Of a stretch of 64,000 nt of DNA, positions 25,442 to 34,618 are shown one piece after another. Under the pieces are notes generated by a model, which worked only from the letters and a program-made list of their open reading frames with translations, searched no databases and had not been told where the DNA came from. The position numbers and the translations under genes are program-made. Source of the stretch: Clostridium sp. GTDB taxonomy: Bacteria > Bacillota > Clostridia > Lachnospirales > Lachnospiraceae. Positions within the stretch are counted from its first letter, which is position 1; the number at the start of each line of letters is the position of its first letter. The stretch lies in NCBI GenBank assembly GCA_023667695.1, contig JAMOZY010000003.1, positions 1-64,000 of the forward strand. Reading direction: 5' to 3'.

Positions 25442-26299
25442 ATGAAACATATTAATTATAATAATGACTGTCATTTTATATTACATCAGCCATTTTTTCA
25501 TGACGGTGTACAGAATTATAACAAAATCATGGATGTTGAGCCTTATCAGGCATTATTCTATGAGTTCCGTACTGCCTCCCGGAATCATGAGCTGCAGGAT
25601 TCCGTTACCTATATTCCAAGCGGCTGCATGGACATTTTATTCATAAGGGATGACACGGGCAACCATATGGAGCTTTTAGGCTCCAGCACCCAGGCAAAGC
25701 AAATCCGCCGTTTAGCCAATGCAGATTACTTTGGCGTGCGGCTAAAGCCGGGACTCTTTCTCTCTTATGAGGGGCTGACATTGAAGGAACTGACTAACCA
25801 GGAATTATTATTTCCATACAATAGTGAGAATATTGAACATTTTTTTCAGATTTTGGCACATGCCGGAAGCTTACAGGAAAAGGCAGAGCTGTTCCATACA
25901 TATTTTGATGCTTATATCAATGTATCCAGTGTAAATGACCTGACTGGTTTTATGCTAAGTGAAATCAATGAAACACAGGGCAGCGTCCGCATTCACGAGC
26001 TGGCAGATACCCTTCATTATTCTGAACGGCATATATCCAGGATTTTTCTGGATTCTATGGGGTTTACCCCAAAGACCTTTGCCCGGATTGTGCGTTTTCA
26101 GCATGTAATTGATTCGATTCTTCACCAGCCCATGCATTCTCTTTGTGATTATATGACAGAGCTTGGATATTCCGACCAGGCACATTTCCAGAGGGAATTC
26201 AAGCAGTATACCGGTATTACTCCAAAGCATTTTCTCTCCTATGCCCAGGATAGCGGTTACTGCTTTTCCGGCATGGATACTGAGCAGCAGGCTTCCTAA
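25442..26299 (+). CDS. AraC-family transcriptional regulator
   Basis: A 285-residue regulator. The C-terminal third holds two helix-turn-helix motifs (VRIHELADTLHYSERHISRIFLDSMGFTPKTFARIVRFQHVI and LCDYMTELGYSDQAHFQREFKQYTGITPKHF). The N-terminal domain (YIPSGCMDILF ... FGVRLKPGLF) is of the DUF6597 sensor type, which binds an unknown ligand. The ATG at 25442 is preferred because the upstream part of the frame overlaps a terminator hairpin; ACGGAG lies 12 bases before it. It is divergent from the Amt-PII gene, which is a plausible but unproven target. Confidence 0.85.
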   Translation: MKHINYNNDCHFILHQPFFHDGVQNYNKIMDVEPYQALFYEFRTASRNHELQDSVTYIPSGCMDILFIRDDTGNHMELLGSSTQAKQIRRLANADYFGVRLKPGLFLSYEGLTLKELTNQELLFPYNSENIEHFFQILAHAGSLQEKAELFHTYFDAYINVSSVNDLTGFMLSEINETQGSVRIHELADTLHYSERHISRIFLDSMGFTPKTFARIVRFQHVIDSILHQPMHSLCDYMTELGYSDQAHFQREFKQYTGITPKHFLSYAQDSGYCFSGMDTEQQAS

Positions 26300-26304
26300 G
26301 GCCC

Positions 26305-27171
26305 TTATTGCAGGTCTATGATTACCAGCTCCGGACGATTAAATATCCTTGGCGCCAAGGTGCTTTCTCTTGCCAGTCCCCGACTGACAATCATAGTTCC
26401 CGGCTCCAATGGGTATTTTCCTCCTGCATAGGCTGGAAATATCCCCTGATTCGGCGCATACAGACCATTTAACAGTCCGGGAATCCTCCATTGTCCTCCA
26501 TGGGCATGACCAGCCAGTATCAGGTCAAAACCGTACTGCTTATAGGTGTCTACCCATTCCGGACGGTGGGTTAATAATATGCTGTAGCCAGCTTCTGCTT
26601 TCTGAGCCTGCACTGCCATTAGCTGCTCTGTCATTCCTTTGGCATTTTTCGTGTACGATACCACATCCGGGTCATCTACTCCACAGATATTCAGAGTTTG
26701 CCCCTTCACCTGAATGGTGTCACAGGCGCCTTCCAAAATCGTAATTCCGTAGGAATCCACAATCTCTAATATAGTAGCAATATCCCGGCTCCAATACTCA
26801 TGATTGCCGGTAACATAATAGCAGGGATACTGTTCCGAAAGATATTTCAGTGTGATTTCCGCATTTTCATAGGAACGTTCATCATCGAAAATATCCCCGC
26901 CCAAAAGAACAATATCCGGCTTCTGCGCATCTACCGCCTGAAGTAATGTACTCTGATTCTTTCCGTATTTACAGGAATGCAAATCCGTAATCAGCGCCAG
27001 ACGAATGGGACGGTTCAGCTTTTCCGTTTCCATTGTGTAAACTACCGTCTTTAACCGCATATCACAGGAAACCAGTAATACAAAAAAAACGCCGGCCATT
27101 ATAAGCATTTTCTTGCGAATGCCTGTCCCACTTCTTTGCTCTTTTTCCTTTGTCTGGTTTTCCCGTTTCAT
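26305..27171 (-). CDS. Membrane-anchored metallophosphoesterase (YkuE/YaeI-like)
   Basis: A 288-residue calcineurin-like phosphoesterase. Residues 20-40 form an N-terminal membrane anchor; then come the metal-binding motifs ITDLHSCKYG (D-x-H), LLGGDIFDDE (GD), VTGNHEYW (GNH), LLTHRPEW and LAGHAHGGQW (GH-x-H). All five are intact, so the enzyme should be active on the outer face of the membrane or in the cytoplasm, depending on topology. Relatives act on lipids such as UDP-diacylglucosamine. It follows the SMC-like gene by 64 bases and may be read through from it, but the family is common alone, so a link to that system is doubtful. Confidence 0.9.
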   Translation of the reverse strand: MKRENQTKEKEQRSGTGIRKKMLIMAGVFFVLLVSCDMRLKTVVYTMETEKLNRPIRLALITDLHSCKYGKNQSTLLQAVDAQKPDIVLLGGDIFDDERSYENAEITLKYLSEQYPCYYVTGNHEYWSRDIATILEIVDSYGITILEGACDTIQVKGQTLNICGVDDPDVVSYTKNAKGMTEQLMAVQAQKAEAGYSILLTHRPEWVDTYKQYGFDLILAGHAHGGQWRIPGLLNGLYAPNQGIFPAYAGGKYPLEPGTMIVSRGLARESTLAPRIFNRPELVIIDLQ

Positions 27172-27235
27172 ATTATACTTTCCTTTTCCGTTCTACTGCA
27201 TATTGGGATTGCATTTTCTTATTTCCAGGGTATCC

Positions 27236-30200
27236 CTATATAAAATCAAAGCTGACCTGTTCATACTCCAGATTCCGGTATTCGATTTCTTCCTGCTCCA
27301 CCTGACTGCGGTAATCAACAACTACCGTCTGCTGCCGCTTTCCTACCATCTGCTGTCCCAGGATATAGTTTACATCAAAGCGGGCAGTGATGGCCGGCGT
27401 AGCTCCCCGTGCCGGAACAATCAACTGTACATGGTTGGTCTTTAGCAACGCAAAAATCGGTTCCCAGATATAGACATCCTTGGCGGCGCCAAAGGGATTG
27501 TCAATAAATATAGTCTTCATCAGCTTGTCATTTTCCCCATTGGGCGAATGAATACCGGAAATATAGTTGATAATCGACACCAGGAACTGAATATAAATCC
27601 CCTGGGACTGTCCGGTGCTTCCGACGGCTTCTTCATAACGCAGATACCGGCTCTGCTCCTTCATCCGTTCTCTTTTGTAGAGGGTCAGCCGGATATTATT
27701 CATATCTGTAACAATCACACTAAATAGCTTCTTTAGCTCTAACCGTCCCCGGATATACTTAATCCGGTCATTGTTATTCTGGAATCGGTCGGCTCCCTTC
27801 ACAACATCATCAATATAATCCGACATCCGCTGGGAAATAAACTCCTCCTTTACATAAGGGACCGTCAGCCCCACCATCTGAATGGGTTCCTCCTCCAGAA
27901 GAATCCGGGACAGCTTTGGAAGCTTTTCCAATTCATTCTTTACATCCTGGCACCGTTGAATGCACTGCTTTTCAAAATTAGCTTTAATAAACTGCATATC
28001 CTCAATGCCCTGCTCAATGCGTTCCTTTTCCAAAGCAATTACATTAATAATAGAAGAAAGGCTATCCCGAAGCTGCTTCGCTTCTCCGTAATTTCCCGGA
28101 ATATCCACATCATTGCTAATGGTCTGGGATAGTTCGAATGCCTGCATTTCTGTCAGTGCCTGTGCCGTCCGCCCTTTATAACGCTGCAGTTCATTTTTTG
28201 CACGCTCCAATGCCTTTGAACTTTTATCATATGCCAAAAGGCTGTCTTCAAAGACCTCCCGAAGCCGATCCTTCCCTATCATTAACACCTTTGCATCCTG
28301 CAGCCCGATTCCATTGGTTTCCACAATTCGTTTCACATCCTTGTGCAAATCAAGCATGGCAGTATATTCCCTGCTATAGTGCTGATATTCTTTCTCTGAA
28401 TCCTTATATTCCTGATTCAACCGTTCAACCGTCTGCTCTGCCTCTGCAATGGCTCCCTTCACCTCTTCCATCGAAACAGAAGGCGCCTCATATGCTCCGA
28501 AGCGTTCTTCCAGCGTTAATACCGCCTGTTCCATACTTCCCTCCAGACGGTCTGCCTTTGTCTGTTTCTGCGACATATCATGCCGAAGGCGGTCTACTAC
28601 CAGAGATAATCGGGACAGCTCCGTACTCAACAGCTCCAAATCCTGCTCCTCTACCGCATACAGCTTCTTCTCCTCCCGCAGCTGCTCCAGCTCCTGAATG
28701 GAATTTCCCCGCTTCGTTATCGATTTTAATGCCTTTTCCATAGAAGTCTGCAGCGTCTCAATCAGCTTTTTCTTATCTTCCAATACAATCGTGCTTTTTT
28801 CAAATACAGCCTTCACTGCTTTAAATCTTGCCTCCAGCTCGGAATCGCTCAGTCCGGTCCACTCCTCCGGCAGTACTGCTTCCTTTGCCTCCGGTTCCGA
28901 TACGGCTTCCGGATAATATGCCTTATAATACCCTTCCCAGTCAGATAAGCGCTGCTTCGCCTCTGCCCGTAAGGTCTGCAAACGATGACTACTGTCAGAA
29001 TAAGCTGCCTTCCACTGGTGTAGTTCCTTCTGATACCGATTCTGTAAGGTCTGCAGCCGTTCATACTCTGCCTTCGCCTTCTTCTGCTCCTCTTCCCCGG
29101 CCGCAAGCTTCTCACTAAGCTCTGCGATTGCCTCTAAGGTGCCGCCATCCTCCAGCAGCTGGTAAAATTCCTGCTGCTTTTCACGAAGCTGTTTCTTTCC
29201 GGCATTCCATTCCTGCTCCAACCGGATATGGGCGTCCTTCTGTTCCTCCAGGCTGGTCATACATTCTCTTATCTCGTCCTGCGTCTTTAACCGCTTTTGC
29301 TCAATATCTACAATCGCAATTCCCTGAAGTCCGGTTACAAAGGCACTATCCTCCTGATAAGTGCGACTGATTTCCTCCAGCCGTTCCAGCTCCGAAGCCA
29401 GTTCCTCCAGCTCTTCCTGCTGTCTCTTCTGCTCCTGCTCCAGCACATCCGCCGATAAAAATGCCTGGCTGCCCCGCTGCAGATACATAATACCGTCATT
29501 CTCTCCCTGTGTACCCACAGTTTCCAGCATGGAACCATTAAAGACCGGAACAAAGCCATCTCCTAAATTCAACTCCCGCAGCTTGTTATCCGTTTCCAAT
29601 GCCTGAAAGCTCTCCACCAATAATCCATAGGGCAGTAAAGGATGGGCGGAAAGCAGCTGCTGTCTCCGTTCCTCTGGCTGACCTGCAAGATAGTCCATTC
29701 CAAATACCGCATTCAAACCATGGCGGCTTTCGATATAATACTTTGCTTTCTCTACTGCTTCCGTTGGCGCGATTAATCGTCCTTCCTCCAACTGGCGCAG
29801 CCGTCTGGTCTTTGCCTCTATTGTCTCTTTTCGTTCCGAAATCAAGGCAATATTCTTCAGATAGCGGTTATTTATATTCTGTATCAATGCAGAAATATCC
29901 TCACCGCTCATCCACTCTGTTGACTTTTCTTCTTCAACGCTTCCATAAATCTCCAGCATCCGTTTCAGCTTTCCGGTCTGTTCCCGGTATGTCCGGTCTG
30001 TGGCTTCCAGTTGCCGGCACGCTTCTTCCTTCTCACTGAGAGCAGCTTCCATTTTTTCAATATCATGACTTCCGGTGTAATAATCCTGCTGGAGCTGTTG
30101 AATCGTCTCCTCCAGCTCTCTTATCTCGTTTCTCAGTTGATTTTGCCGGGTTTCCTGTTCCTGCAATATATCCTTTGCATCCAGAAATAAGCCGGTATTC

Positions 30201-31708
30201 AATCGGCTTCGCAGCTCCTGCATGGCTTTAACATCCTGCTGATATCCTTCCTCCAGCTTTCTTCTTCCATGCTCTGCCACTGCCAGAGCAATCTCTGTCT
30301 CCCGCTCCTGCTTTTGCAGAGCGGCAACCTTTTGCTCTGCTTCCGCATTCGACCGTTCCTCCCCGGTCAAAGCCTTCCGAAGGTCGGTCAGTGCCTGGTC
30401 ATCCCGCTGCTTTTTTATCCGGGCAAGGGCCTGCAATTCTGATAACTGATTCTCATTCTGGTGCAGAGACGCTTCAATGACTGCTTCATTTTCCTCCTTT
30501 AGGGTCTTGTCCTGCCAATAGTCCAGGTAGTCGTTCATGCTTTCTTTCCGGTTCAATTCCTGCCGGCATACTGCTGCCGCCTCCTCTTCCCGTTCGATGT
30601 CAGCTTTCATACGCTTGATTTCTTCTGCTAACTGGTCATATTTCAATTGTTCCTCTTTGATTTTCAAGCTTTCATATGTAAGGCGGCTCTGTCGAAGCTG
30701 TACCTGCTGTGCTTCCCGTCGAAGCTCCAGCTCCTTCATCTTTTCTTCACTGGTCTTTGCTATGGTAGAGCCGGTGACGCAGACATCCGCCAGATTCGCG
30801 CTCTGCTTCTCCTGTGCCTCATATAGCTCCAGAAAGGCGGCAACCCTGGCCTCCAGGACATGAAGCAGCTCTGTCTGCCGGTCATAATCTGCTATTTCCC
30901 GTTTCTTTCTGGAAAGCTCAACCAGCTTATCCTTGATTTCCAACAAGGTATGCGCCATATCATGGTCATCCGCTTCCTTGTCGATTTTAACCTGATATGC
31001 CTTTTCTATGATTTCTTCAATTAATAAATCCTCTACTACCTTCCGGGCTGTTTTGTAATTGGTTTCAAAATATGTCCGGACATGTCCCTCTGTCTTATTG
31101 ATTCCACGAATGATTTCCCAATGGCTTTCATATAACCCATACTGACTGATAAACCGCTGGTATTCTCCTTTCCGGTCAAATACCTGAACCTCCAGCTTCA
31201 AATCCCTTCTGCCCAGCTCCTTCAGATAATTCCGCCAGCCGGTAAAGCTGACCCGCTCTCCATCCTTAACCAGAGGCAGATTGACAATATCGTTATCATT
31301 ATAGTCCCGATAAAAAATGCAATAATTAAAGTATTCCACAGCAGCAATTTCTCTGCCGCCCTCTTCCTCATCCGAAGAATCCTTCGCTTTTCTCGCGCAA
31401 AATCCAGTTGTCATATAACGGTAGCCTTCCCGGATATCCGGTTCATCCAGCTTCCACTCAATCAGAGAATGAATGGTAGTATTCCCCCCGCCGGTACGAA
31501 ACAGCTTTTCTATGGGCTGCTTATCATCTAAGGTACAATTGGGAATCAGATTCTGGAGCAGCAACAGCATCAGGATACTCTTACCACCTCCATTTGCCAG
31601 GTCATACAGCGTATTTCTGCCATACATCCGCATGGTGAAATCATCATACTGCTGGGTACCAAAGTTGTATTTTACATTATTTACACGAATCCGATTAATA
31701 CTCGGCAT
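27236..31708 (-). CDS. SMC-like ATPase of a Wadjet/Mks-type complex (JetC/MksB-like)
   Basis: A 1,490-residue SMC-superfamily motor. Walker A is ANGGGKSIL (residues 38-46); residues about 230-1250 are long coiled coil with a central hinge region near 620-700; the ABC signature is GSTGQSQG (about 1363-1370) and Walker B is TIFIDNPFG (about 1400-1407). The residue after the Walker B Asp is Asn, where canonical SMCs have the catalytic Glu; I believe IDNPFG recurs in this clade, but its ATPase rate may differ. The ATG at 31708 (AGGTGAGGAGC upstream) overlaps the JetB-like stop by 14 bases; the longer frame is rejected. Such complexes extrude DNA loops in plasmid defence or chromosome organisation. 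Confidence 0.85.
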   Translation of the reverse strand: MPSINRIRVNNVKYNFGTQQYDDFTMRMYGRNTLYDLANGGGKSILMLLLLQNLIPNCTLDDKQPIEKLFRTGGGNTTIHSLIEWKLDEPDIREGYRYMTTGFCARKAKDSSDEEEGGREIAAVEYFNYCIFYRDYNDNDIVNLPLVKDGERVSFTGWRNYLKELGRRDLKLEVQVFDRKGEYQRFISQYGLYESHWEIIRGINKTEGHVRTYFETNYKTARKVVEDLLIEEIIEKAYQVKIDKEADDHDMAHTLLEIKDKLVELSRKKREIADYDRQTELLHVLEARVAAFLELYEAQEKQSANLADVCVTGSTIAKTSEEKMKELELRREAQQVQLRQSRLTYESLKIKEEQLKYDQLAEEIKRMKADIEREEEAAAVCRQELNRKESMNDYLDYWQDKTLKEENEAVIEASLHQNENQLSELQALARIKKQRDDQALTDLRKALTGEERSNAEAEQKVAALQKQERETEIALAVAEHGRRKLEEGYQQDVKAMQELRSRLNTGLFLDAKDILQEQETRQNQLRNEIRELEETIQQLQQDYYTGSHDIEKMEAALSEKEEACRQLEATDRTYREQTGKLKRMLEIYGSVEEEKSTEWMSGEDISALIQNINNRYLKNIALISERKETIEAKTRRLRQLEEGRLIAPTEAVEKAKYYIESRHGLNAVFGMDYLAGQPEERRQQLLSAHPLLPYGLLVESFQALETDNKLRELNLGDGFVPVFNGSMLETVGTQGENDGIMYLQRGSQAFLSADVLEQEQKRQQEELEELASELERLEEISRTYQEDSAFVTGLQGIAIVDIEQKRLKTQDEIRECMTSLEEQKDAHIRLEQEWNAGKKQLREKQQEFYQLLEDGGTLEAIAELSEKLAAGEEEQKKAKAEYERLQTLQNRYQKELHQWKAAYSDSSHRLQTLRAEAKQRLSDWEGYYKAYYPEAVSEPEAKEAVLPEEWTGLSDSELEARFKAVKAVFEKSTIVLEDKKKLIETLQTSMEKALKSITKRGNSIQELEQLREEKKLYAVEEQDLELLSTELSRLSLVVDRLRHDMSQKQTKADRLEGSMEQAVLTLEERFGAYEAPSVSMEEVKGAIAEAEQTVERLNQEYKDSEKEYQHYSREYTAMLDLHKDVKRIVETNGIGLQDAKVLMIGKDRLREVFEDSLLAYDKSSKALERAKNELQRYKGRTAQALTEMQAFELSQTISNDVDIPGNYGEAKQLRDSLSSIINVIALEKERIEQGIEDMQFIKANFEKQCIQRCQDVKNELEKLPKLSRILLEEEPIQMVGLTVPYVKEEFISQRMSDYIDDVVKGADRFQNNNDRIKYIRGRLELKKLFSVIVTDMNNIRLTLYKRERMKEQSRYLRYEEAVGSTGQSQGIYIQFLVSIINYISGIHSPNGENDKLMKTIFIDNPFGAAKDVYIWEPIFALLKTNHVQLIVPARGATPAITARFDVNYILGQQMVGKRQQTVVVDYRSQVEQEEIEYRNLEYEQVSFDFI

Positions 31709-32417
31709 GCTCCTCACCTCTTTCCAGCAACTCGTAAATCCGTCCCCGGTATTCTTCAAAATACTGCTCTGTTAATGCCCGCATCCGGTCTGTGGGATAA
31801 TACCGTTCACTTACCTCCAGCAATAATCCCTGCCCCATCAGAAAATTGCATACCAGCTTGACCATGCCCATCTGAGAACCTCTGGACGCCCGAAGCTGTT
31901 CCCGGTCTTCTCCGGTCACTACCGGCAGCTCCTCCCACAAAAGGGCAATGCTCTTAAAGCTGTTTTCCTCTATCTCATCCATGGCATAAATGCTCAGGTC
32001 CCGGGTGATTCCCGTAAGGGAAGATGCCACTTCTTTTACAATCTCCTCCAGCCGTATATACTCCCGATACTGATAAGAAGCAGAATCCTGATAGAAGCAG
32101 AGCAGAAGCTGATACATGATATAATAACTCATATATAATTCCTTGTTATACCGTAGACCCATCAGCCGCTTTAATTCCTCATTGGTATAACCAAAGACCC
32201 GGTTTCCCTCTCCGGCGCTTAAGTACAACGCTTCCTTGTATTCATACAGATTCAGATTCAGTTTTTTCAATATCTGATTCAATATCTCATAAACTTCTGC
32301 ATTCTGATAATACGCTTCATACAAGCTGCCATTTTCCGGATGGGTGCGCCTTACCTCTTCTCCCATCGTAAGCTTTGCATAAAGCTCCAGCGCCTTATCC
32401 ATATTTCGACTATCCAT
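31695..32417 (-). CDS. JetB/MksE-like (DUF6063-type) subunit
   Basis: A 240-residue helical protein without membrane segments, in the middle of the SMC operon. Position, size and the winged-helix-like C-terminal end (LVCNFLMGQGLLLEVSERYYPTDRMRALTEQYF) fit the small KITE-type accessory subunit (JetB, MksE, MukE) that binds the kleisin. I associate it with DUF6063. It starts 57 bases after the kleisin-like gene and overlaps the SMC gene by 14 bases, so expression is coupled. It is unlikely to act outside the complex. Confidence 0.75.
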   Translation of the reverse strand: MDSRNMDKALELYAKLTMGEEVRRTHPENGSLYEAYYQNAEVYEILNQILKKLNLNLYEYKEALYLSAGEGNRVFGYTNEELKRLMGLRYNKELYMSYYIMYQLLLCFYQDSASYQYREYIRLEEIVKEVASSLTGITRDLSIYAMDEIEENSFKSIALLWEELPVVTGEDREQLRASRGSQMGMVKLVCNFLMGQGLLLEVSERYYPTDRMRALTEQYFEEYRGRIYELLERGEEHAEY

Positions 32418-32474
32418 GCTTCCTGTTCCTTTCTTTTCTGTAAACTGAGTAACGGGTGATTCGAAATCCGTCTG

Positions 32475-34031
32475 CTAGGAAACCAGATTCTTCTTAAATA
32501 CTATATTCGTTACGGCAAATTCCGTATCTCCTCTTTGAATCCGGATTTCCTCCCGCTGTAGGAATTCCAACGTAAAGTCCATATCCCCAAACCGCTTTTT
32601 TTCTTCTTCCGTCAACGCCTCCTGCACCAGATTTTCCAAAAAGGTTTCCGGCTTTTCTTCTATGTCCTGTACGCAATAGCGGGTCTTTTGTGCAATGTGA
32701 ACCAGAAAGGAATAATAATCCCCGTTGTTCAAGAATGCTTCTCCATACTTGATTTCTAAAATGGCATTGAATTCCTGCAATTCAATGCTGCCCTTTTTAT
32801 CAAGCTGGTCCAATAATTCATAAAAAATCCGTCCAAAATTATGTGTAATCCGCACATCTTCCTTTTCATCCTCATACCGGAAGTCCCGGTTGGCAGTCTC
32901 CTTTACCATCGGTTCCCCCCGCTCCCCCGTATCCGGCTTATAGGTCAGCATATTGTCAATGGCAGAAAGACCGAAGGTCTTTTCCAGCTTCGGAGCAAAC
33001 AGGGGAGCCAGTATATACTCCATACCTGCCGGATTGTCCTGTTGCTCCAGCTTCTGCAGGCTGCCTTGGAAATCAAACACATTCCGCAGCTTCCGCAGCT
33101 TTGCCTGATGAATCATTTTATCGGCAATATCCTGAAGCTGTGTAGTCTCACTGATTAATTCGCCATGACGGTGAATGGTTCGTTTCAGTTCCGTTTCCAG
33201 CTTACTGATTTCCTCCAGGGAACGGTAGAAGGCTTCTGTTTCCCGTGTCCCGGCTCCTTCCAATGCCGCCTTACTCAAGGTCTGCTCAATCAATGCCTTA
33301 TTCTTGGCAAACAGCTTTTGCTCCTCTTCAAACCAACGCGCCACCGTGTTCATATACGCTTTGCATGCCTCAGCTCCCTGGAACACATCATGACCCAAAA
33401 GCTCTACAACGCTTTCCTTCTGGGCAATCAGACGCTTTACTTCACTGTTAATCCGCCGTACTACATCAATGCCACCCTTGAAGTTCTTGGCAGTTATCAT
33501 CTTTTCCAGCAGCAGCTGCTGAATGCTGATTTTACTTTCATCCTTTACTTCCTTGGTATCCAGATAGAATTCTATGCCTTCGGAAGTAATCCGGTACGCT
33601 ACCACTCCATTGAGAATCTCACTTTCAATGAGCCTTACTCTTGCTGTCTTTCGCTTTTTATCCTCCGGGTCAAAAAAATGGAACTCGAAGGGACGTCCGT
33701 CATTTTTAATTTTATCAAAAATATAAGCTGCCAGCTCCTGCTCTTCCGCTTCCTCCACCTTTAGTTCAAAATCCCGCCGCAAGAGTTCTATGAGAAAGCC
33801 TTCATATTGTTCATAGGTTATGGATTGTTCATTGAATTGATTTTCATTGATAAAAAACCGCAGACTTGCCATGGTAATATAGCCCATGTCCAAATGTCCG
33901 TAACGGCCCTCCTTATACTGGGTAAAGGTGGTTTCATTTAAAACAAAAAAAGGATAATATTTCCGCAGATTCTGCATGCGGGCATGATGTTCCTCCATAA
34001 TATCATTTATCATAATATAGGTCTCTGCCAC
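32475..34031 (-). CDS. JetA/MksF-like kleisin subunit (GTG start)
   Basis: A 518-residue protein predicted to bridge the SMC heads. An N-terminal winged-helix-like region (KYYPFFVLNETTFTQY ... LDMGYITMASLRFFI) is followed by YRITSEGIEFYLDTKEV, typical of MukF/MksF-type kleisins, then a long helical middle (220-340) and a C-terminal winged-helix-like part. I placed the start at GTG 34031 because AAAAGGAGAAACCCA lies directly before it. The open frame continues to 34145, but that extension is Arg-rich, overlaps another ORF and lacks the family pattern. It is the first large gene of the operon. Confidence 0.75.
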   Translation of the reverse strand: MAETYIMINDIMEEHHARMQNLRKYYPFFVLNETTFTQYKEGRYGHLDMGYITMASLRFFINENQFNEQSITYEQYEGFLIELLRRDFELKVEEAEEQELAAYIFDKIKNDGRPFEFHFFDPEDKKRKTARVRLIESEILNGVVAYRITSEGIEFYLDTKEVKDESKISIQQLLLEKMITAKNFKGGIDVVRRINSEVKRLIAQKESVVELLGHDVFQGAEACKAYMNTVARWFEEEQKLFAKNKALIEQTLSKAALEGAGTRETEAFYRSLEEISKLETELKRTIHRHGELISETTQLQDIADKMIHQAKLRKLRNVFDFQGSLQKLEQQDNPAGMEYILAPLFAPKLEKTFGLSAIDNMLTYKPDTGERGEPMVKETANRDFRYEDEKEDVRITHNFGRIFYELLDQLDKKGSIELQEFNAILEIKYGEAFLNNGDYYSFLVHIAQKTRYCVQDIEEKPETFLENLVQEALTEEEKKRFGDMDFTLEFLQREEIRIQRGDTEFAVTNIVFKKNLVS

Positions 34032-34149
34032 TGGGTTTCTCCTTTTCCGTAATCTGTACCCCGATTTCAGCCTGGGCCGCGTAATTTCCCTGCCATAATT
34101 CCAGTAAAGTGAATACCTCGCGGCATTCGTCAAATATCCATGCAAGCAT
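34003..34149 (-). CDS. Small ORF at the head of the SMC operon
   Basis: A 48-codon frame beginning MLAWIFDECREVFTLLELW, with a GAGG ribosome binding site 9 bases upstream. It lies in a different frame from the kleisin gene and overlaps its GTG start by 29 bases. It lies directly downstream of the operon promoter. The composition (balanced hydrophobic and acidic residues, no low complexity) looks protein-like. It could be a real small subunit or a leader peptide that couples translation to the kleisin gene. No family is recognised. Confidence 0.4.
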   Translation of the reverse strand: MLAWIFDECREVFTLLELWQGNYAAQAEIGVQITEKEKPSGRDLYYDK

Positions 34150-34224
34150 GGTTATTTTCCTCGTTGCCCGCGGGAATAAAAATGTGTGTACAGTCATTGT
34201 AAATCCAATAACCATACACACATA

Positions 34225-34253
34225 ATAGTACCATATCCAAGGTTCGGTGACAA
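34225..34253 (-). promoter_or_regulatory. Promoter of the SMC-like operon
   Basis: Minus-strand TTGTCA (34248-34253), 17-base spacer, TACTAT (34225-34230). It separates the operon from the coiled-coil gene upstream, although read-through is possible because no terminator is seen. Confidence 0.6.
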
Positions 34254-34276
34254 CATTTTTAGCAGTCCCATCCTAT

Positions 34277-34591
34277 CTAAATGCGTTCATCTACCTGATT
34301 GCCTTTTCCCTCCTCTTTTATATCTATCTCCTCTTCCTGCTGCTCTTGCTCCTGCTGGATTTCTTCTCGCTTTTTCTGGCTAATCTCTGATAACTGTCGT
34401 TGCAATTCCGTTAATTCACGCTCCAGCGCCTGTTTTTTCTTCTCCTCCTCCTTCGAAAGCTCCTCTTTTTGTGTTAACCGGCTCAATTCCTGCTCCACGC
34501 CACGCATTCGGTTCTGGATTGCCGCCGCTTTTCCTTGCAGTCCCTGCAGCTTCATATCCGGCTGATTTCCATGACTTCCATTGATTTTCAT
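34277..34591 (-). CDS. Charged coiled-coil protein (FlxA-like)
   Basis: A 104-residue protein, almost entirely coiled coil from residue 18 to 90 (RMRGVEQELSRLTQKEEL ... ELTELQRQLSEISQKK), rich in Glu, Gln and Lys, with no membrane segment. The Gly-poor, Gln/Glu-rich heptads recall FlxA-like proteins of Clostridia, whose role is unknown. It lies 27 bases after the 148-residue gene upstream, so the two form a pair. A role as a scaffold or binding partner is a guess. Confidence 0.6.
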   Translation of the reverse strand: MKINGSHGNQPDMKLQGLQGKAAAIQNRMRGVEQELSRLTQKEELSKEEEKKKQALERELTELQRQLSEISQKKREEIQQEQEQQEEEIDIKEEGKGNQVDERI

Positions 34592-34618
34592 TGCTCTGTC
34601 TCCTTTCTCTGCCTGAAG

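Noticed and set aside
26305-27171. Metallophosphoesterase as replacement nuclease for the JetABC-like operon
   Set aside because: It has a membrane anchor and the features of YkuE/YaeI-like envelope enzymes, is common alone, and lies 64 bases beyond the operon; no evidence ties it to DNA cleavage.
28138-28743. 201-codon plus-strand frame within the SMC gene
   Set aside because: It lies antisense to the coiled-coil region of the SMC-like gene, is Pro/Ser-rich, lacks a ribosome binding site and is explained by codon composition of the other strand.
34031-34145. N-terminal extension of the kleisin-like gene
   Set aside because: The extension is Arg/Tyr-rich, overlaps the small ORF at 34149 and has no good start; the GTG at 34031 has an ideal Shine-Dalgarno sequence.
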